From a virus, in the IMG/VR virus record IMGVR_UViG_3300011445_000601, positions 1 to 39,047 of that record: 39,047 nucleotides of DNA; one strand, 5' to 3'. Made by a program: the position numbers and the translations under genes. Under the pieces are notes generated by a model, which worked only from the letters and a program-made list of their open reading frames with translations, did not search any database and had not been told where the DNA came from. Positions within the stretch are counted from its first letter, which is position 1. Each line of letters starts with the position of its first letter. Shown in pieces: positions 24,686-33,080 of the stretch.

Positions 24686-25674
24686 ACCGCCGGTTCCCAC
24701 CGCTCAACCCGGGCGTGCCGTTGGCCGTACGGCGGCTCCGCGCCGGGAATCCGCTCGCGCTTGCGGCGCAATACGGGCTACCGATATGGCTCCGCGCCGA
24801 CATGGGAGTAACGCTCGGGTCAACGCTTTTGGCGGAGGGCACGTCGCCGCCTGTCTGGACGATATCCGGAACGCCTACGCGGCAGGTTGGGCTGCATCTC
24901 GAGATCGACTCGGTCGCCGGAGGAACTGGCCTCGGGCAAGCGACGTACAAGTGGAGCGAGAACAACGGAGCGACCTACGTCGCGACGGGCGTTGTCACCG
25001 CGGCCGGCCCCACTGCACTAGGCACGACTGGGTTATCGGTGTCGCAAGCGGCTGGGCCTTACAATATCAACAACAAATGGGATGCGACGGTGTTGGCGTG
25101 GGCAGACCAGAGCGGCAACGGGCGGAATGTCGCGCAGGGCACACCCGCTAGGCAGCCAAAGTTTATTCTGTCGGACACGACCGGCAGGCCGTCTATATCT
25201 GGCGATGGCGTAGACGACTTTATGAACACAGCGTCATTTGCCACCGCTCAGCCGAGTACCGTCTTTCTCGTCATGAAGATGGTTACGGTCCAATCTCCTG
25301 GCTCCAATCATGACACGGTCTGGTCTCGCGGCGGCACACCGTTCATGCTCATCGATTCCACGCCTCGCACCATTCTCAGTGCCGGTGCGAATATTACTTA
25401 CGCCGGAGCTGTGGCGAACGGCGCGCACGCCATCATAGAGATGGTTCTAAACGGCGCCAGCGGCGAACTCGTTGAAAACGGCGTCGTGAGAGCGTCCGGC
25501 GATGTCGGGACAGACCCGGGAGGGCTCCTGACGCTGTTCTCTCTCAACGTCGGCATCGCCCACAGCGTGACGGCGAACATATCCGAGCTGATCGAGTTTT
25601 CTTCTGTTCTTCCGGCGGCGGTCAGAGCCTCGGTGCGCACGAGACTTAGCAACATTTACGGGGTGGCGCTCTAA
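24682..25674 (+). CDS. lectin-like (concanavalin-A/LamG fold) tail appendage protein
   Basis: 330 residues. The central part has the landmarks of LamG/ConA-like receptor-binding domains: WADQSGNGRNVAQGTPARQP, then GRPSISGDGVDDFM, the STVFLVMKM strand, and the C-terminal ISELIEFSSVLPAAVRASVR. Such domains bind sugars. With the tailspike next door it probably takes part in adsorption to a surface polysaccharide. Its stop shares one base with the tailspike ATG. Confidence 0.7.
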   Translation: MNRRFPPLNPGVPLAVRRLRAGNPLALAAQYGLPIWLRADMGVTLGSTLLAEGTSPPVWTISGTPTRQVGLHLEIDSVAGGTGLGQATYKWSENNGATYVATGVVTAAGPTALGTTGLSVSQAAGPYNINNKWDATVLAWADQSGNGRNVAQGTPARQPKFILSDTTGRPSISGDGVDDFMNTASFATAQPSTVFLVMKMVTVQSPGSNHDTVWSRGGTPFMLIDSTPRTILSAGANITYAGAVANGAHAIIEMVLNGASGELVENGVVRASGDVGTDPGGLLTLFSLNVGIAHSVTANISELIEFSSVLPAAVRASVRTRLSNIYGVAL

Positions 25675-28421
25675 TGGGAGGCATCCAACTGTTCCAGCCT
25701 GGCGGCGCGGGCGTGCTCAACGCCGCCGGCGCACAGCACCCATCTCCGGTGAATGTCGAGGTGGCGCTCCTGTGCCAGCTATCGCCCGTCGGTATCACTT
25801 CGGCAACGTGGCGATGGTTTCTTACGAAGCCAGCCGGATCGGCCTCTGTGCTGTCTTCGACGACAAGCGGCGGGCCGTCGTTCATGCCCGACATCGAAGG
25901 CGGCTCCTATAGCCTCTCGCTTTTCGACATCGACGAGAATGAGTACATTCTAGACATCGTCACCCCGACTACGGGCGGCGGTGGCGGTGGGGGCGGTGGC
26001 ACGGTCGTTACGACCGTTGACGATTACGACTCCGTAAGAAGCGCGGCAACGTTTACCGGCGTACCTCCGGCGGTGATCATCGTCCAGTCCAGAGAGACGG
26101 TTGATGATGGCGGCGGCGGGCTGTTCGCCTTCGACTCGGGCGACACGTCCACGGCCGACAATGACGGCACGGTGCTTGTTGGGGCGGCTGGGTACAGGTT
26201 CAAGCGCATCTTTTCGGGGGCCATCGACGTCCGCTGGTTTGGCGCTAGCGATGCCGCCGTGGACAACACGGCTGCCATTCAAGCGGCGCTCACTTTCGGC
26301 GGGCACATCTACATTCCGGAAGGAACGTACAACTTCGCCTCGCGGCTCGTCGTATCGACGGGGACGCATATCGAAGGCGCCGGCAAATATTCGATTCTCA
26401 ATTACGAAGGGGCTGGCACGGCGATACGCCACGAGAATCCGACCGGCACCACAACCGCTCAGATGGTGTGGGCCAACTTCGCGCTACATGGCGGAGCTTC
26501 GGCGAAGATTGGCATCGAGCTCGTCAATGCCTATGCAGTCACGCTATCGAATATCGATATAGATGGCGGCGGTACAGGCTTCGACGATGCTGGCATCCGT
26601 GTCACGTGTGAGTTCGGCGCGTTCAATTCTGCGTTGATCAACATCTGCGACGGCACGAACGTGCATGAGTGCGCTGGCGACGGCATCCAAGTCTATTACC
26701 CGCCCGCAAAGACGATGACTCTCGACGCCGGCCTCAACATCGTCAATTGCACTGCCCACGGCAAGCTAGAAGGCGATCTGGCTCTTTTTGCGACGGACGG
26801 CTCGCTAGCCGGAACGGGCATTACAGACGGAGTGCAGGACTTCTACTACGTCCGCAATCCAACGACGAACAACTTCCAGATCTCGCTCACACCGACGGGC
26901 GCGCTCGTCGACATCACCGGCACCGGCACCGGCCCCCATCGCCTCGTAGGCCCGGGAGCTCCCGTCTCCGGCCTTAACGTGCTCGGGTGCCTAATATCGC
27001 AATGTCTGAACGGCATCAATTGCGACGCCGGCACGGTTGGCACGGCAGGGCAGGTCGCGATTACGGACACGATTCTTCAGTCGAATAGCCGTTGCCAGAT
27101 CACGGGCTCGTTCCTCCGTGGCGAGATCTCGAATTGCCACATGGAGCAGGGCGGACCGGCGCTCACAGCTGGCGCGCACATCGTACTAGGCACAGATCAG
27201 CAGATCTACTCCCTTCGAATCGAGGGGAACCTAATCAGCGGCGGCGTCGCTGGTCAGGACTACTCGATCGACATCTCTCCTACGGGTGCCGTCTGCCGCA
27301 ACCTGACTATCGTCAGCAACTTCATGAACCGGGCCTCGCAGTACAACATTCGCGTATCCACTGTGCAAGGAGTGGATATCGGCGTAAATTACTACGGTAA
27401 TTACCAGGTCGGCCCCGTCATATTCGCCGACTGCACGTGTGTTCGCTTTCAAGACGCCGATTTATGCATGGACACCATGTCCACGCGCCGGGTCATAACT
27501 GACAACTACACGGCAGGGCTGCTTGACGAACTCATCCAGGTGAATGCCCTAGCAAAGACGGTTACGCTGCCAAGCGGCAATGCGTTCTCTTTGTACGGAG
27601 GCAAGCGGTACACCATTTACAATCTTCTTGATACGACGACAACAATCGACTTTACGAGCACAGATGCCGCGCAGGGCTCCGGTGGCTATTCCCTGGTTGG
27701 CCAGTATTCCGCCATCACGTTCGTCGCCGTCACGCCGGATGATGGCGCTACATTTCAATGGGTGGTCCAATCATCGTCGTCGCTTTTTTCGCGCACGCTC
27801 CACGGTTCCGGAACGCCAGAGGGCGCAGTCACGGCCCCGGTGGGAATGCGCTTCGTCCGCACGGACGGCGGAAGCAGCACCCTACTGTATCTCAAGGTAA
27901 GCGGCACCGGCGACACCGGCTGGGAGGCCGTCGTAACCGAAGTCCACGAGCTCGCGATGACGCGCATTTCGCGAGGTCATCCAGCGTTCGGAACTCCGAC
28001 CCTTTGGTCGATCGACCAATACGGCCGCGCCGTTTGCGGGACGACGGCCGGGGACTTCGCTTATTACGCGCTTGAGCTGCCCGACGGAGCCCAATTGACG
28101 GACGTCGAGCTCACGGTCATCGGTGGCGGCAATGTCAACCTACCAGGCGTCATGCCGCGGTTTCGAGTGCGCCGCGTGTCGATGGCGGATAACTCCGTCT
28201 CTGCGTCCAGCGACGCGGTCGACGGCTCCGCGAGCGTTGGCGTGTACAACGCGCTGCACACGATCACGCTGTCCAGCCTGTCCTACTCGGTGAACCAGTC
28301 ATTCAAGTTCATCGTGGAATTCGATTCCGAGAGTGGAGCCAATGCCGTTGTCGGCTTCACGATCATCGGGGTCAAGGCGACATTCACAGTATTCGGTCCA
28401 GGCGATAGAGGCGCTGGATAA
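25674..28421 (+). CDS. tailspike with pectate-lyase-type beta-helix
   Basis: 915 residues. Residues 1-100 form the virion-binding part (LFQPGGAGVLNAAGAQHPSP). A poly-Gly hinge of nine residues near 101-109 follows. The next part (AIDVRWFGASDAAVDNTAAI, then GGHIYIPEGTYNF) is the classic start of the pectate_lyase_3 right-handed beta-helix of phage spikes. The helix runs to about residue 600; the C-terminal 300 residues are beta-rich and may include the trimerisation and a second carbohydrate-binding part. It would bind and perhaps cleave capsule or O-antigen. The active site cannot be placed by eye. Confidence 0.85.
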   Translation: MGGIQLFQPGGAGVLNAAGAQHPSPVNVEVALLCQLSPVGITSATWRWFLTKPAGSASVLSSTTSGGPSFMPDIEGGSYSLSLFDIDENEYILDIVTPTTGGGGGGGGGTVVTTVDDYDSVRSAATFTGVPPAVIIVQSRETVDDGGGGLFAFDSGDTSTADNDGTVLVGAAGYRFKRIFSGAIDVRWFGASDAAVDNTAAIQAALTFGGHIYIPEGTYNFASRLVVSTGTHIEGAGKYSILNYEGAGTAIRHENPTGTTTAQMVWANFALHGGASAKIGIELVNAYAVTLSNIDIDGGGTGFDDAGIRVTCEFGAFNSALINICDGTNVHECAGDGIQVYYPPAKTMTLDAGLNIVNCTAHGKLEGDLALFATDGSLAGTGITDGVQDFYYVRNPTTNNFQISLTPTGALVDITGTGTGPHRLVGPGAPVSGLNVLGCLISQCLNGINCDAGTVGTAGQVAITDTILQSNSRCQITGSFLRGEISNCHMEQGGPALTAGAHIVLGTDQQIYSLRIEGNLISGGVAGQDYSIDISPTGAVCRNLTIVSNFMNRASQYNIRVSTVQGVDIGVNYYGNYQVGPVIFADCTCVRFQDADLCMDTMSTRRVITDNYTAGLLDELIQVNALAKTVTLPSGNAFSLYGGKRYTIYNLLDTTTTIDFTSTDAAQGSGGYSLVGQYSAITFVAVTPDDGATFQWVVQSSSSLFSRTLHGSGTPEGAVTAPVGMRFVRTDGGSSTLLYLKVSGTGDTGWEAVVTEVHELAMTRISRGHPAFGTPTLWSIDQYGRAVCGTTAGDFAYYALELPDGAQLTDVELTVIGGGNVNLPGVMPRFRVRRVSMADNSVSASSDAVDGSASVGVYNALHTITLSSLSYSVNQSFKFIVEFDSESGANAVVGFTIIGVKATFTVFGPGDRGAG

Positions 28422-28431
28422 GGAGACGAAG

Positions 28432-28713
28432 ATGGCAACAGAGGGAACGACTTCGCAGACGTTGTTGGTGCAGCTGAAGACAGCCGCAGCGGACCAGGTG
28501 CCGTCGCCAGGCGACGGGCCGATCCTGTTCGGCGACGCGGCCAACGGCGGCCAGCTCACTGTCAAGCTGACCGACGGCACGACGCACGTGGTGACCTTTC
28601 TGCCGGGCGGGGCACCGCCGGAAGTCGAAGGCGATGCCGCTGACAATGAGGCACTGATGAACCTTCTGACCGCTCTCGCTGGGATCGGGCTCATCGTGGA
28701 CAGTACGACGTAA
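28432..28713 (+). CDS. small hypothetical protein after tailspike
   Basis: 93 residues from the ATG at 28432, with AGGAG at 28421-28425 overlapping the tailspike stop. A beta-hairpin-like core (PILFGDAANGGQLTVKLTDG) leads to a helical end. May be a spike cap or assembly factor; unassigned. Confidence 0.6.
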   Translation: MATEGTTSQTLLVQLKTAAADQVPSPGDGPILFGDAANGGQLTVKLTDGTTHVVTFLPGGAPPEVEGDAADNEALMNLLTALAGIGLIVDSTT

Positions 28714-28721
28714 AGGGAAGC

Positions 28722-29045
28722 ATGGGCGATGTGAGCGACATAGGGGACCTGCTCGCGAAGGCGCTGCGCGAAAAGCGATTGCGCGTCGTGTGGGCGCTGT
28801 GCACTGCCGCGGCCACGGTGGTCTGCACTACGGCCACCGTCTCTTGGCAGGTGCGCGGGTACGTCGCCGCGATCGAGCACAAGGCGGACGAGCTGCGCTC
28901 GGACCTGCGCGTGTACGCAAAGGACATTGAGCAACTTCAGGAGCAGCAGAGAGAGGACAAGAAAGAACTCGCACACATCAGGGAGCGGGCTGACAGCGCC
29001 TTGCTCATTGCGCAACTTGCAAAGAGCGGGGTTGTAAAGCCATGA
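28722..29045 (+). CDS. membrane protein with coiled coil (holin or inner spanin candidate)
   Basis: 107 residues. One hydrophobic segment at about residues 22-43 (VVWALCTAAATVVCTTATV) after a charged start, followed by a long charged coiled coil (DIEQLQEQQREDKKELAHIR). This layout (short inner part, one membrane pass, helical outside part) fits an inner spanin; a holin is the alternative. It opens the lysis cassette. AAAGGGA precedes the ATG. Confidence 0.6.
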   Translation: MGDVSDIGDLLAKALREKRLRVVWALCTAAATVVCTTATVSWQVRGYVAAIEHKADELRSDLRVYAKDIEQLQEQQREDKKELAHIRERADSALLIAQLAKSGVVKP

Positions 29046-29218
29046 ATTCCGAATTCGAAACACGGTTGAAGGTTATCGAGACACAGCAGGTGATGATTAT
29101 CGACTTGCTGAAAGACATCTGCGCAATCCTTGGCATCAGAGAGAAGGCCATCGATAAGGCGAAGCGTCTCGAGATAATGAACGGTGAGACGTTCGAGCAG
29201 AATGAGGTAACAAAATGA
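29042..29218 (+). CDS. 58-residue helical protein in lysis cassette
   Basis: Starts in an ATGA overlap with the preceding gene and ends in an ATGA overlap with the next. A helical, charged peptide (RLKVIETQQVMIIDLLKDI) with no membrane segment. Its base composition is visibly less GC-rich than its neighbours. Function unknown; the tight coupling on both sides argues it is real. Confidence 0.6.
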   Translation: MNSEFETRLKVIETQQVMIIDLLKDICAILGIREKAIDKAKRLEIMNGETFEQNEVTK

Positions 29219-29421
29219 CGGCTGAACAAGTTGTGGAATTGCTGGCGGCCATTACGGCGCTTACCGTCGCTCTGCATACGCTCGGCGCCGCGGCCAATCC
29301 GTGGGTGAGGGCGTTGCTCTCTATTCTCCCGCTCGACGTCATCGGCGCGATTCGGCGGGCAAAGGGGAAGGCTGGCGCGGCCACTGCCCCGAACATCTGG
29401 GGCGACCGGGGGCCTGAGTGA
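29215..29421 (+). CDS. small membrane protein, holin candidate
   Basis: 68 residues with a hydrophobic N-terminal half (VVELLAAITALTVALHTLGA), a second moderately hydrophobic stretch (VRALLSILPLDVIGAI) and a basic tail (RRAKGKAG). One or two membrane passes plus a charged C-terminus and the place between spanin-like genes suggest a holin. Not provable from sequence. Confidence 0.55.
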   Translation: MTAEQVVELLAAITALTVALHTLGAAANPWVRALLSILPLDVIGAIRRAKGKAGAATAPNIWGDRGPE

Positions 29422-29630
29422 AGCGCCTCAAGCTGGTCATCGCCGTGGCGCTCTGGATCGCCTTCGGCGCCTCGTGCAGCGGCGGCCGGCCATCGCCGGA
29501 GACGGCCATCCGGGCGGCGCTCGACGTCATCGAGATTCTATGCCCGCCCGAGACCACCATGGGCGATTGCACCAATCGGATACGGGCGTGGCTACCGTCG
29601 AAGCGCATCGCCGACGCGGGGGCTGATTGA
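29418..29630 (+). CDS. small lipoprotein, outer spanin candidate
   Basis: 70 residues from a GTG (GTGA overlap). Basic start, hydrophobic core and a cysteine (MKRLKLVIAVALWIAFGASC) give a lipoprotein-type signal, although position -3 (Gly) is not ideal for a lipobox. A short mature part with two further Cys follows. In a lysis cassette beside a coiled-coil membrane protein it fits an outer-membrane spanin, which also implies a Gram-negative host. Confidence 0.6.
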   Translation: MKRLKLVIAVALWIAFGASCSGGRPSPETAIRAALDVIEILCPPETTMGDCTNRIRAWLPSKRIADAGAD

Positions 29631-30373
29631 TGCGCTCGATCCTCAAGGTGCGCGGCATCTCAAGGCTCACGTCCGAAGAGCTCCACTCGTTCTTTGCGTG
29701 CGCCGACACCATCGGTATAGATCCGGACTGGCTTGCGTGCGTCGTCTCGTTCGAGACGGGGGGCTCGTTCTCCCCGTCTCAGCGTAACCACTGGGCAGAA
29801 GCCGACGCCAAGCGCCGCGGCGTGCCGTACAGCGGGGCGATGGGATTGATCCAGTTCATGCCGCAGACGGCGCGGTCCCTCGGGACATCGACAGAGGGCC
29901 TAGAGGCGATGTCGTTCGTCATGCAGCTCGGATACGTGCGGCGCTACTTCTCCACGTACGCCGACCGAATCGACAACCTCGAGGATTGCTACCTCGCCGT
30001 CTTCTTCCCCGCGGCCATCGGGAGAGCCGACAGCTACGTCGTTGGGCGGCGAGACGACCCTGGATTCTCCGGGCGCGTGTTCGAGCAGAACGCGTGGTTT
30101 GACGGCAGGGGCGGGCCGAAAGACGGGGAGATCACGCGGGCGGAGATCTGCTCTGCGATCCGCGCCGTGCGCGCCGCGGCCGACGGACAACGCATCAACT
30201 TCGGCACGGACGACACCGGCGAGGAGCCCATGGAGTTTCCGAAGGTGGCGCCGCTGCTCGACATGACCCAACTCGCCCGCGACGCCGACGATGCGGCGCG
30301 GGACGAGACGCACGTCGAAGAGGGGCACACGATCGCGCTCGCGCCCGACGAGGAGAAGGACGAAAAGACATGA
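29630..30373 (+). CDS. endolysin: SLT/lysozyme-like muramidase
   Basis: 247 residues. Residues 35-90 contain LACVVSFETGGSFSPSQRNH and GAMGLIQFMPQTARSLG, the lysozyme-fold pattern with catalytic Glu (E42) and the GAxGLxQFxPxTA segment. The following helices (LGYVRRYFSTYADR) complete the fold. The C-terminal 70 residues are acidic and probably disordered. No signal peptide, so it would need the holin. The ATG shares one base with the preceding TGA. It cleaves peptidoglycan at lysis. Confidence 0.8.
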   Translation: MRSILKVRGISRLTSEELHSFFACADTIGIDPDWLACVVSFETGGSFSPSQRNHWAEADAKRRGVPYSGAMGLIQFMPQTARSLGTSTEGLEAMSFVMQLGYVRRYFSTYADRIDNLEDCYLAVFFPAAIGRADSYVVGRRDDPGFSGRVFEQNAWFDGRGGPKDGEITRAEICSAIRAVRAAADGQRINFGTDDTGEEPMEFPKVAPLLDMTQLARDADDAARDETHVEEGHTIALAPDEEKDEKT

Positions 30374-30816
30374 CCATCAGCAACACGTACGAAGCTGCGA
30401 TCCTGGCGCACATCTACCAAAATATCGCCATCCCTGGCCTGGGCGACGCCGCGGGCGTTCTGCCGTCGGCGGCGGCTGGCACCATCAAGGTCGCGCTGCA
30501 TTCTTCCGACCCGGGGGACGCGGGCTCGCAGACAACCAACGAGATTGCTTACACTAGCTATGCGCGCGCAACGGTCATTCGCGGGTCCGGCGCTGGCGCA
30601 ATCACGCTGTCAGGCACATCTCCGACGCAGATCTCGAACACGTCGGCCCTGTCGTGGCCAATGTGCACGGGGGGCACCGATACGGCGACGCACTTCAGCT
30701 TCGGCGACGACGACGGCGACATCATCCACTCCGGCGCCCTGAACGCACCGCTATTGATAACGAACCTCATCACCCCAACCGCGGCGGCGGGCGCGCTCGT
30801 CGCCACACTTGACTGA
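30370..30816 (+). CDS. small tail-fibre/appendage-type protein
   Basis: 148 residues. The run IKVALHSSDPGDAGSQTTNE followed by IAYTSYARATVIRG and SWPMCTGGTDTATHFSFGD resembles a widespread family of small phage structural proteins (LHTADPGxxGTQTxEIxYxGYARxxV...CTGGTxTATHxxIG) usually annotated as tail-fibre proteins. Coupled by ATGA to the endolysin. Confidence 0.6.
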   Translation: MTISNTYEAAILAHIYQNIAIPGLGDAAGVLPSAAAGTIKVALHSSDPGDAGSQTTNEIAYTSYARATVIRGSGAGAITLSGTSPTQISNTSALSWPMCTGGTDTATHFSFGDDDGDIIHSGALNAPLLITNLITPTAAAGALVATLD

Positions 30817-31613
30817 TGACCGACATCCTATCGCTCGACAACTACCTCGCCGCGGCGAGGCAGCGAATCAATTGGACCAAGACGGCGTCGAGGACGACGA
30901 TCGCCGCGCAGTGGTTCTCTGTGTTCGATCTCGCCGGCAACCCAGGCGCGGGCGTGCTCGCCGGCACCAGCACGACGGCCGGCGTCGTCCCCACCGACGC
31001 GACCGCGGGTACGCCGATCATCAATGCGTTCGGCGGCTCTGCCACGGGGCGGCTTTCCAAGGTCGAGTTTGGCTCGACAGTGGCTTGCCGGATTCAACTG
31101 TTTGACCTGCTTTTCAAGGCGGGGGCGTACGCATTCAACGCCAACACCGCCCTCTCCGCGCAGCCGTCCTATGCCGCTCGGCTCCCTGGAACCAACTACT
31201 CCCTCACGGAGATATGGGTAGAGCAGGTGACGGCGGCCACCGGAAACCAGGCCGTCAACGTCACCTACACCGACCAGTCTGGCAACACCGGCAACACGAC
31301 CGGGGCGACGGGCGTAGGCGCGGCTCCCACGGTGGGGCGGTGCTGGCAGCTCCCATTCGCGGCCGGAGACTCCGGGGTCCAGGTCGTCACCAACGTGCAG
31401 GGAAGCGTGGCGACAGCTGGAACATTCAATGTTCTAGTCCTACGCCCGCTCTGGTCCGGCCGCGTGCGGCTGGTCAACGATGGTGACGTCCACGATCTAC
31501 TGCGCACCGGCATGCCTCAGGTATTCGACACCAGCGCCTTTTATTGCATGATCGCCGCCGACTCCACAGCGAGCGGGATTCCAGATCTCGCCATCGAAGT
31601 AGCGAACGGCTAG
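30816..31613 (+). CDS. hypothetical structural protein
   Basis: 265 residues, with an N-terminal helix (YLAAARQRINWTKTASRTTI) then Gly/Thr/Ala-rich beta strands (VNVTYTDQSGNTGNTTGATG). Its look is that of a head or tail surface protein. It shares one base with the preceding TGA. No family recognised. Confidence 0.55.
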   Translation: MTDILSLDNYLAAARQRINWTKTASRTTIAAQWFSVFDLAGNPGAGVLAGTSTTAGVVPTDATAGTPIINAFGGSATGRLSKVEFGSTVACRIQLFDLLFKAGAYAFNANTALSAQPSYAARLPGTNYSLTEIWVEQVTAATGNQAVNVTYTDQSGNTGNTTGATGVGAAPTVGRCWQLPFAAGDSGVQVVTNVQGSVATAGTFNVLVLRPLWSGRVRLVNDGDVHDLLRTGMPQVFDTSAFYCMIAADSTASGIPDLAIEVANG

Positions 31614-31616
31614 GCC

Positions 31617-32006
31617 ATGGCGAACGTTTGGCGGCGGCAACCGTCGAGCCGCCTTCGGTCGTCCGATCTCGTCGCCGGGATAGACGAGTCGGCGGCCGCC
31701 GCCGTCGCAAACACCTTTTGGGAGGACGCGCCGGGGGGCGGCCCTGGCGTCGTCGATGGCACTGCAACCGGCACCGGCACCGCGTTCGGCGAGATCTACG
31801 GCGTCGGCGACGTCAACGCGCTCCTCGGGTCGAGCCACGGCACGGGGACAGCCTTCGGCTTCGTCACCAGTTTGGGGGACACGTCGGGCATTGCCCACGG
31901 CTTCGGGACGGCGTACGGCGACGTCACAGGCGTGCCACCTCCGCCGCCCCCGCCGCAGCTCGTCAGGCGCCGCGCGTGGGCGCCGCAGGGGATGGGCAGG
32001 GCCTAG
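31617..32006 (+). CDS. Gly-rich repeat protein, last late gene
   Basis: 129 residues. The middle has three imperfect repeats of about 21 residues starting GTGTAFG, GTGTAFG and GFGTAYG, then a PPPPPPP run and a basic end. Glycine-rich repeats suggest a tail-tip or fibre part. The TAG overlaps the stop of the converging leftward gene in a shared CTAG. Confidence 0.55.
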   Translation: MANVWRRQPSSRLRSSDLVAGIDESAAAAVANTFWEDAPGGGPGVVDGTATGTGTAFGEIYGVGDVNALLGSSHGTGTAFGFVTSLGDTSGIAHGFGTAYGDVTGVPPPPPPPQLVRRRAWAPQGMGRA

Positions 32007-32215
32007 GGCAGGCCGCGCCAGAGCGCGTCGACGCCGCGCCGCACCACTTCTGATCGCGAGACGTCCCACTTGGTCGCCAGCACGCCGATCAACGTCACGA
32101 GGTGCGGGTGCAACGAAAACGACGCGACGACCGTCTTGCCCTCCTCGCGTCGTTTCTCTTGCGACCACGTCTCGCCGTGGCCTGTCGATTTTGTTTTTCT
32201 CGGCCGACGTCTCAT
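32003..32215 (-). CDS. ribbon-helix-helix (CopG/Arc-type) DNA-binding protein
   Basis: 70 residues. After a basic, probably flexible first 27 residues comes TVVASFSLHPHLVTLIGVLA (residues 28-47), then DVSRSEVVRRGVDALW, matching the strand-helix-helix layout of RHH repressors. It would bind DNA as a dimer and may regulate one of the phage operons. It is the last leftward gene, coupled by ATGA to the gene upstream. Confidence 0.65.
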   Translation of the reverse strand: MRRRPRKTKSTGHGETWSQEKRREEGKTVVASFSLHPHLVTLIGVLATKWDVSRSEVVRRGVDALWRGLP

Positions 32216-32409
32216 TTGTTGAGCCTAGCGATCTCGGCGACGAGCGTAGAGCGATACAGCTCCCAATCGGCGCCAGTAGTTGCCTGGTTGGCGCTGTCGA
32301 TTGCCCACGCCTCCGAGTCCCAATCGCCAGACACCGTCTCGCCAGGGAATTCGTCGACGAAAACCGCCGCTGCCTTGCTTGCCAGTTGAATCACTGTATC
32401 TTTTTTCAT
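32212..32409 (-). CDS. small acidic hypothetical protein
   Basis: 65 residues with GGAGG ahead of the ATG. Helical start (VIQLASKAAAVFVDEF), then a Trp/Asp-rich part (DWDSEAWAID). Preceded by the 32441-32469 hairpin, which separates it from the gene upstream and suggests its own control. Unassigned. Confidence 0.6.
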   Translation of the reverse strand: MKKDTVIQLASKAAAVFVDEFPGETVSGDWDSEAWAIDSANQATTGADWELYRSTLVAEIARLNK

Positions 32410-32440
32410 TGGTCGATCCTCCTATCAGGTTTGGCCCACG

Positions 32441-32469
32441 GCCCCCGGCGGTGTCTGCCGCGCGGGGGC
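32441..32469 (-). promoter_or_regulatory. GC-rich hairpin with GGCGGTGTCTGCCGC core, copy 1
   Basis: Inverted repeat GCCCCC...GGGGGC (32441-32446 and 32464-32469) surrounding GGCGGTGTCTGCCGC (32447-32461), whose own arms pair CGG with CCG around TGTCTG. It lies between two leftward genes, about 25 nt before the Shine-Dalgarno of the 32409 gene. There is no U-run, so it may be an operator, attenuator or mRNA-stability element rather than a simple terminator. Confidence 0.6.
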
Positions 32470-32487
32470 CACTTCGTTGGCGGGCGG

Positions 32488-32706
32488 TCAGTGCGACTCG
32501 CGGCACCGGTGTTGCGCGCAGCCGTGTGTCGCGCACTGCGCGTCGGGGTCGAGGCTAAGCAGGGACGCGGACTGGATGGTGCGGGTACCGTTGCTCCAGG
32601 CGACCTCGACCTGGTCGCCGTCCACGGCGACCACGCGGCCGGTGTCGTAATCCTCTGTACCAGGCGTGCCGGCATGAACCTTGTCGCGCACGGCGAGGCG
32701 GCTCAC
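32488..32706 (-). CDS. small SH3/Tudor-like protein with Cys/His tail
   Basis: 72 residues. Core VHAGTPGTEDYDTGRVVAVD then GDQVEVAWSNGTR is the pattern of small KOW/SH3-like barrels. The tail has CATHGCAQHRCRESH, a possible metal-binding cluster. Coupled by overlap with the 32960 gene. Function unknown. Confidence 0.6.
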   Translation of the reverse strand: MSRLAVRDKVHAGTPGTEDYDTGRVVAVDGDQVEVAWSNGTRTIQSASLLSLDPDAQCATHGCAQHRCRESH

Positions 32707-32960
32707 TGTGCACCTTTACGCGCGGCTACGCGCGTCGCGTGTAGTGCAGCTTCGCCCTTTGCCAAGCGCTCGTCGGCGGCCTTGATAACCGCAAGTTCCG
32801 CAGCCTCAGCCTCGCTCGCAGTGACGCCGAGCTCTTCGCGCAGTGCAACCTCGAACGCGTATTCGTGCTTCTTAATCCCACGCGCCGCGACGCGATCCAG
32901 GGCGGCCTGGTACTCAACCGAAACGAAGTTCTCTTTGGCGCGCTCTTCGATGGTTTTCAT
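32703..32960 (-). CDS. helical hypothetical protein
   Basis: 85 residues, charged and helical throughout (ERAKENFVSVEYQAALDRVA). AAGGAGAG precedes the ATG, with a hairpin (32979-32998) just upstream. It starts a small sub-cluster after a 120-bp gap in an otherwise overlapping operon. Unassigned. Confidence 0.6.
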   Translation of the reverse strand: MKTIEERAKENFVSVEYQAALDRVAARGIKKHEYAFEVALREELGVTASEAEAAELAVIKAADERLAKGEAALHATRVAARKGAQ

Positions 32961-32978
32961 TCTGCCTATCTCTCCTTG

Positions 32979-32998
32979 GAGGCGGTGTCTGCCGCCTC
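32979..32998 (-). promoter_or_regulatory. hairpin with GGCGGTGTCTGCC core, copy 2
   Basis: Perfect 7-bp inverted repeat GAGGCGG / CCGCCTC around TGTCTG. The same GGCGGTGTCTGCCGC core occurs at 32447-32461. On the minus strand it ends just before the Shine-Dalgarno (AAGGAGAG) of the 32960 gene, so it could control translation or bind a regulator. Confidence 0.65.
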
Positions 32999-33014
32999 AC
33001 ACCAATCAATCTAG

Positions 33015-33031
33015 CACCGCTATTAGCGGTG
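33015..33031 (-). terminator. short perfect hairpin in gap of leftward operon
   Basis: CACCGCT-ATT-AGCGGTG, a 7-bp stem with a 3-nt loop, in the gap between the AP2-like gene (ends 33081) and the 32960 gene. Directly after it on the plus strand comes GTCT, so AGCGGTGTCT repeats part of the GGCGGTGTCT core of the two neighbouring hairpins. It could end the long leftward transcript or be a third regulator site. Confidence 0.45.
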
Positions 33032-33080
33032 TCTATAGTAAATCGGCGCAGTAGTGCAGATTGTTGGCAAGTACGCGAAT

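Noticed and set aside
25980-26002. GGCGGTGG-type run as a regulatory or G-quadruplex element
   Set aside because: It is the coding sequence of the poly-Gly hinge in the tailspike; nothing else supports regulation.
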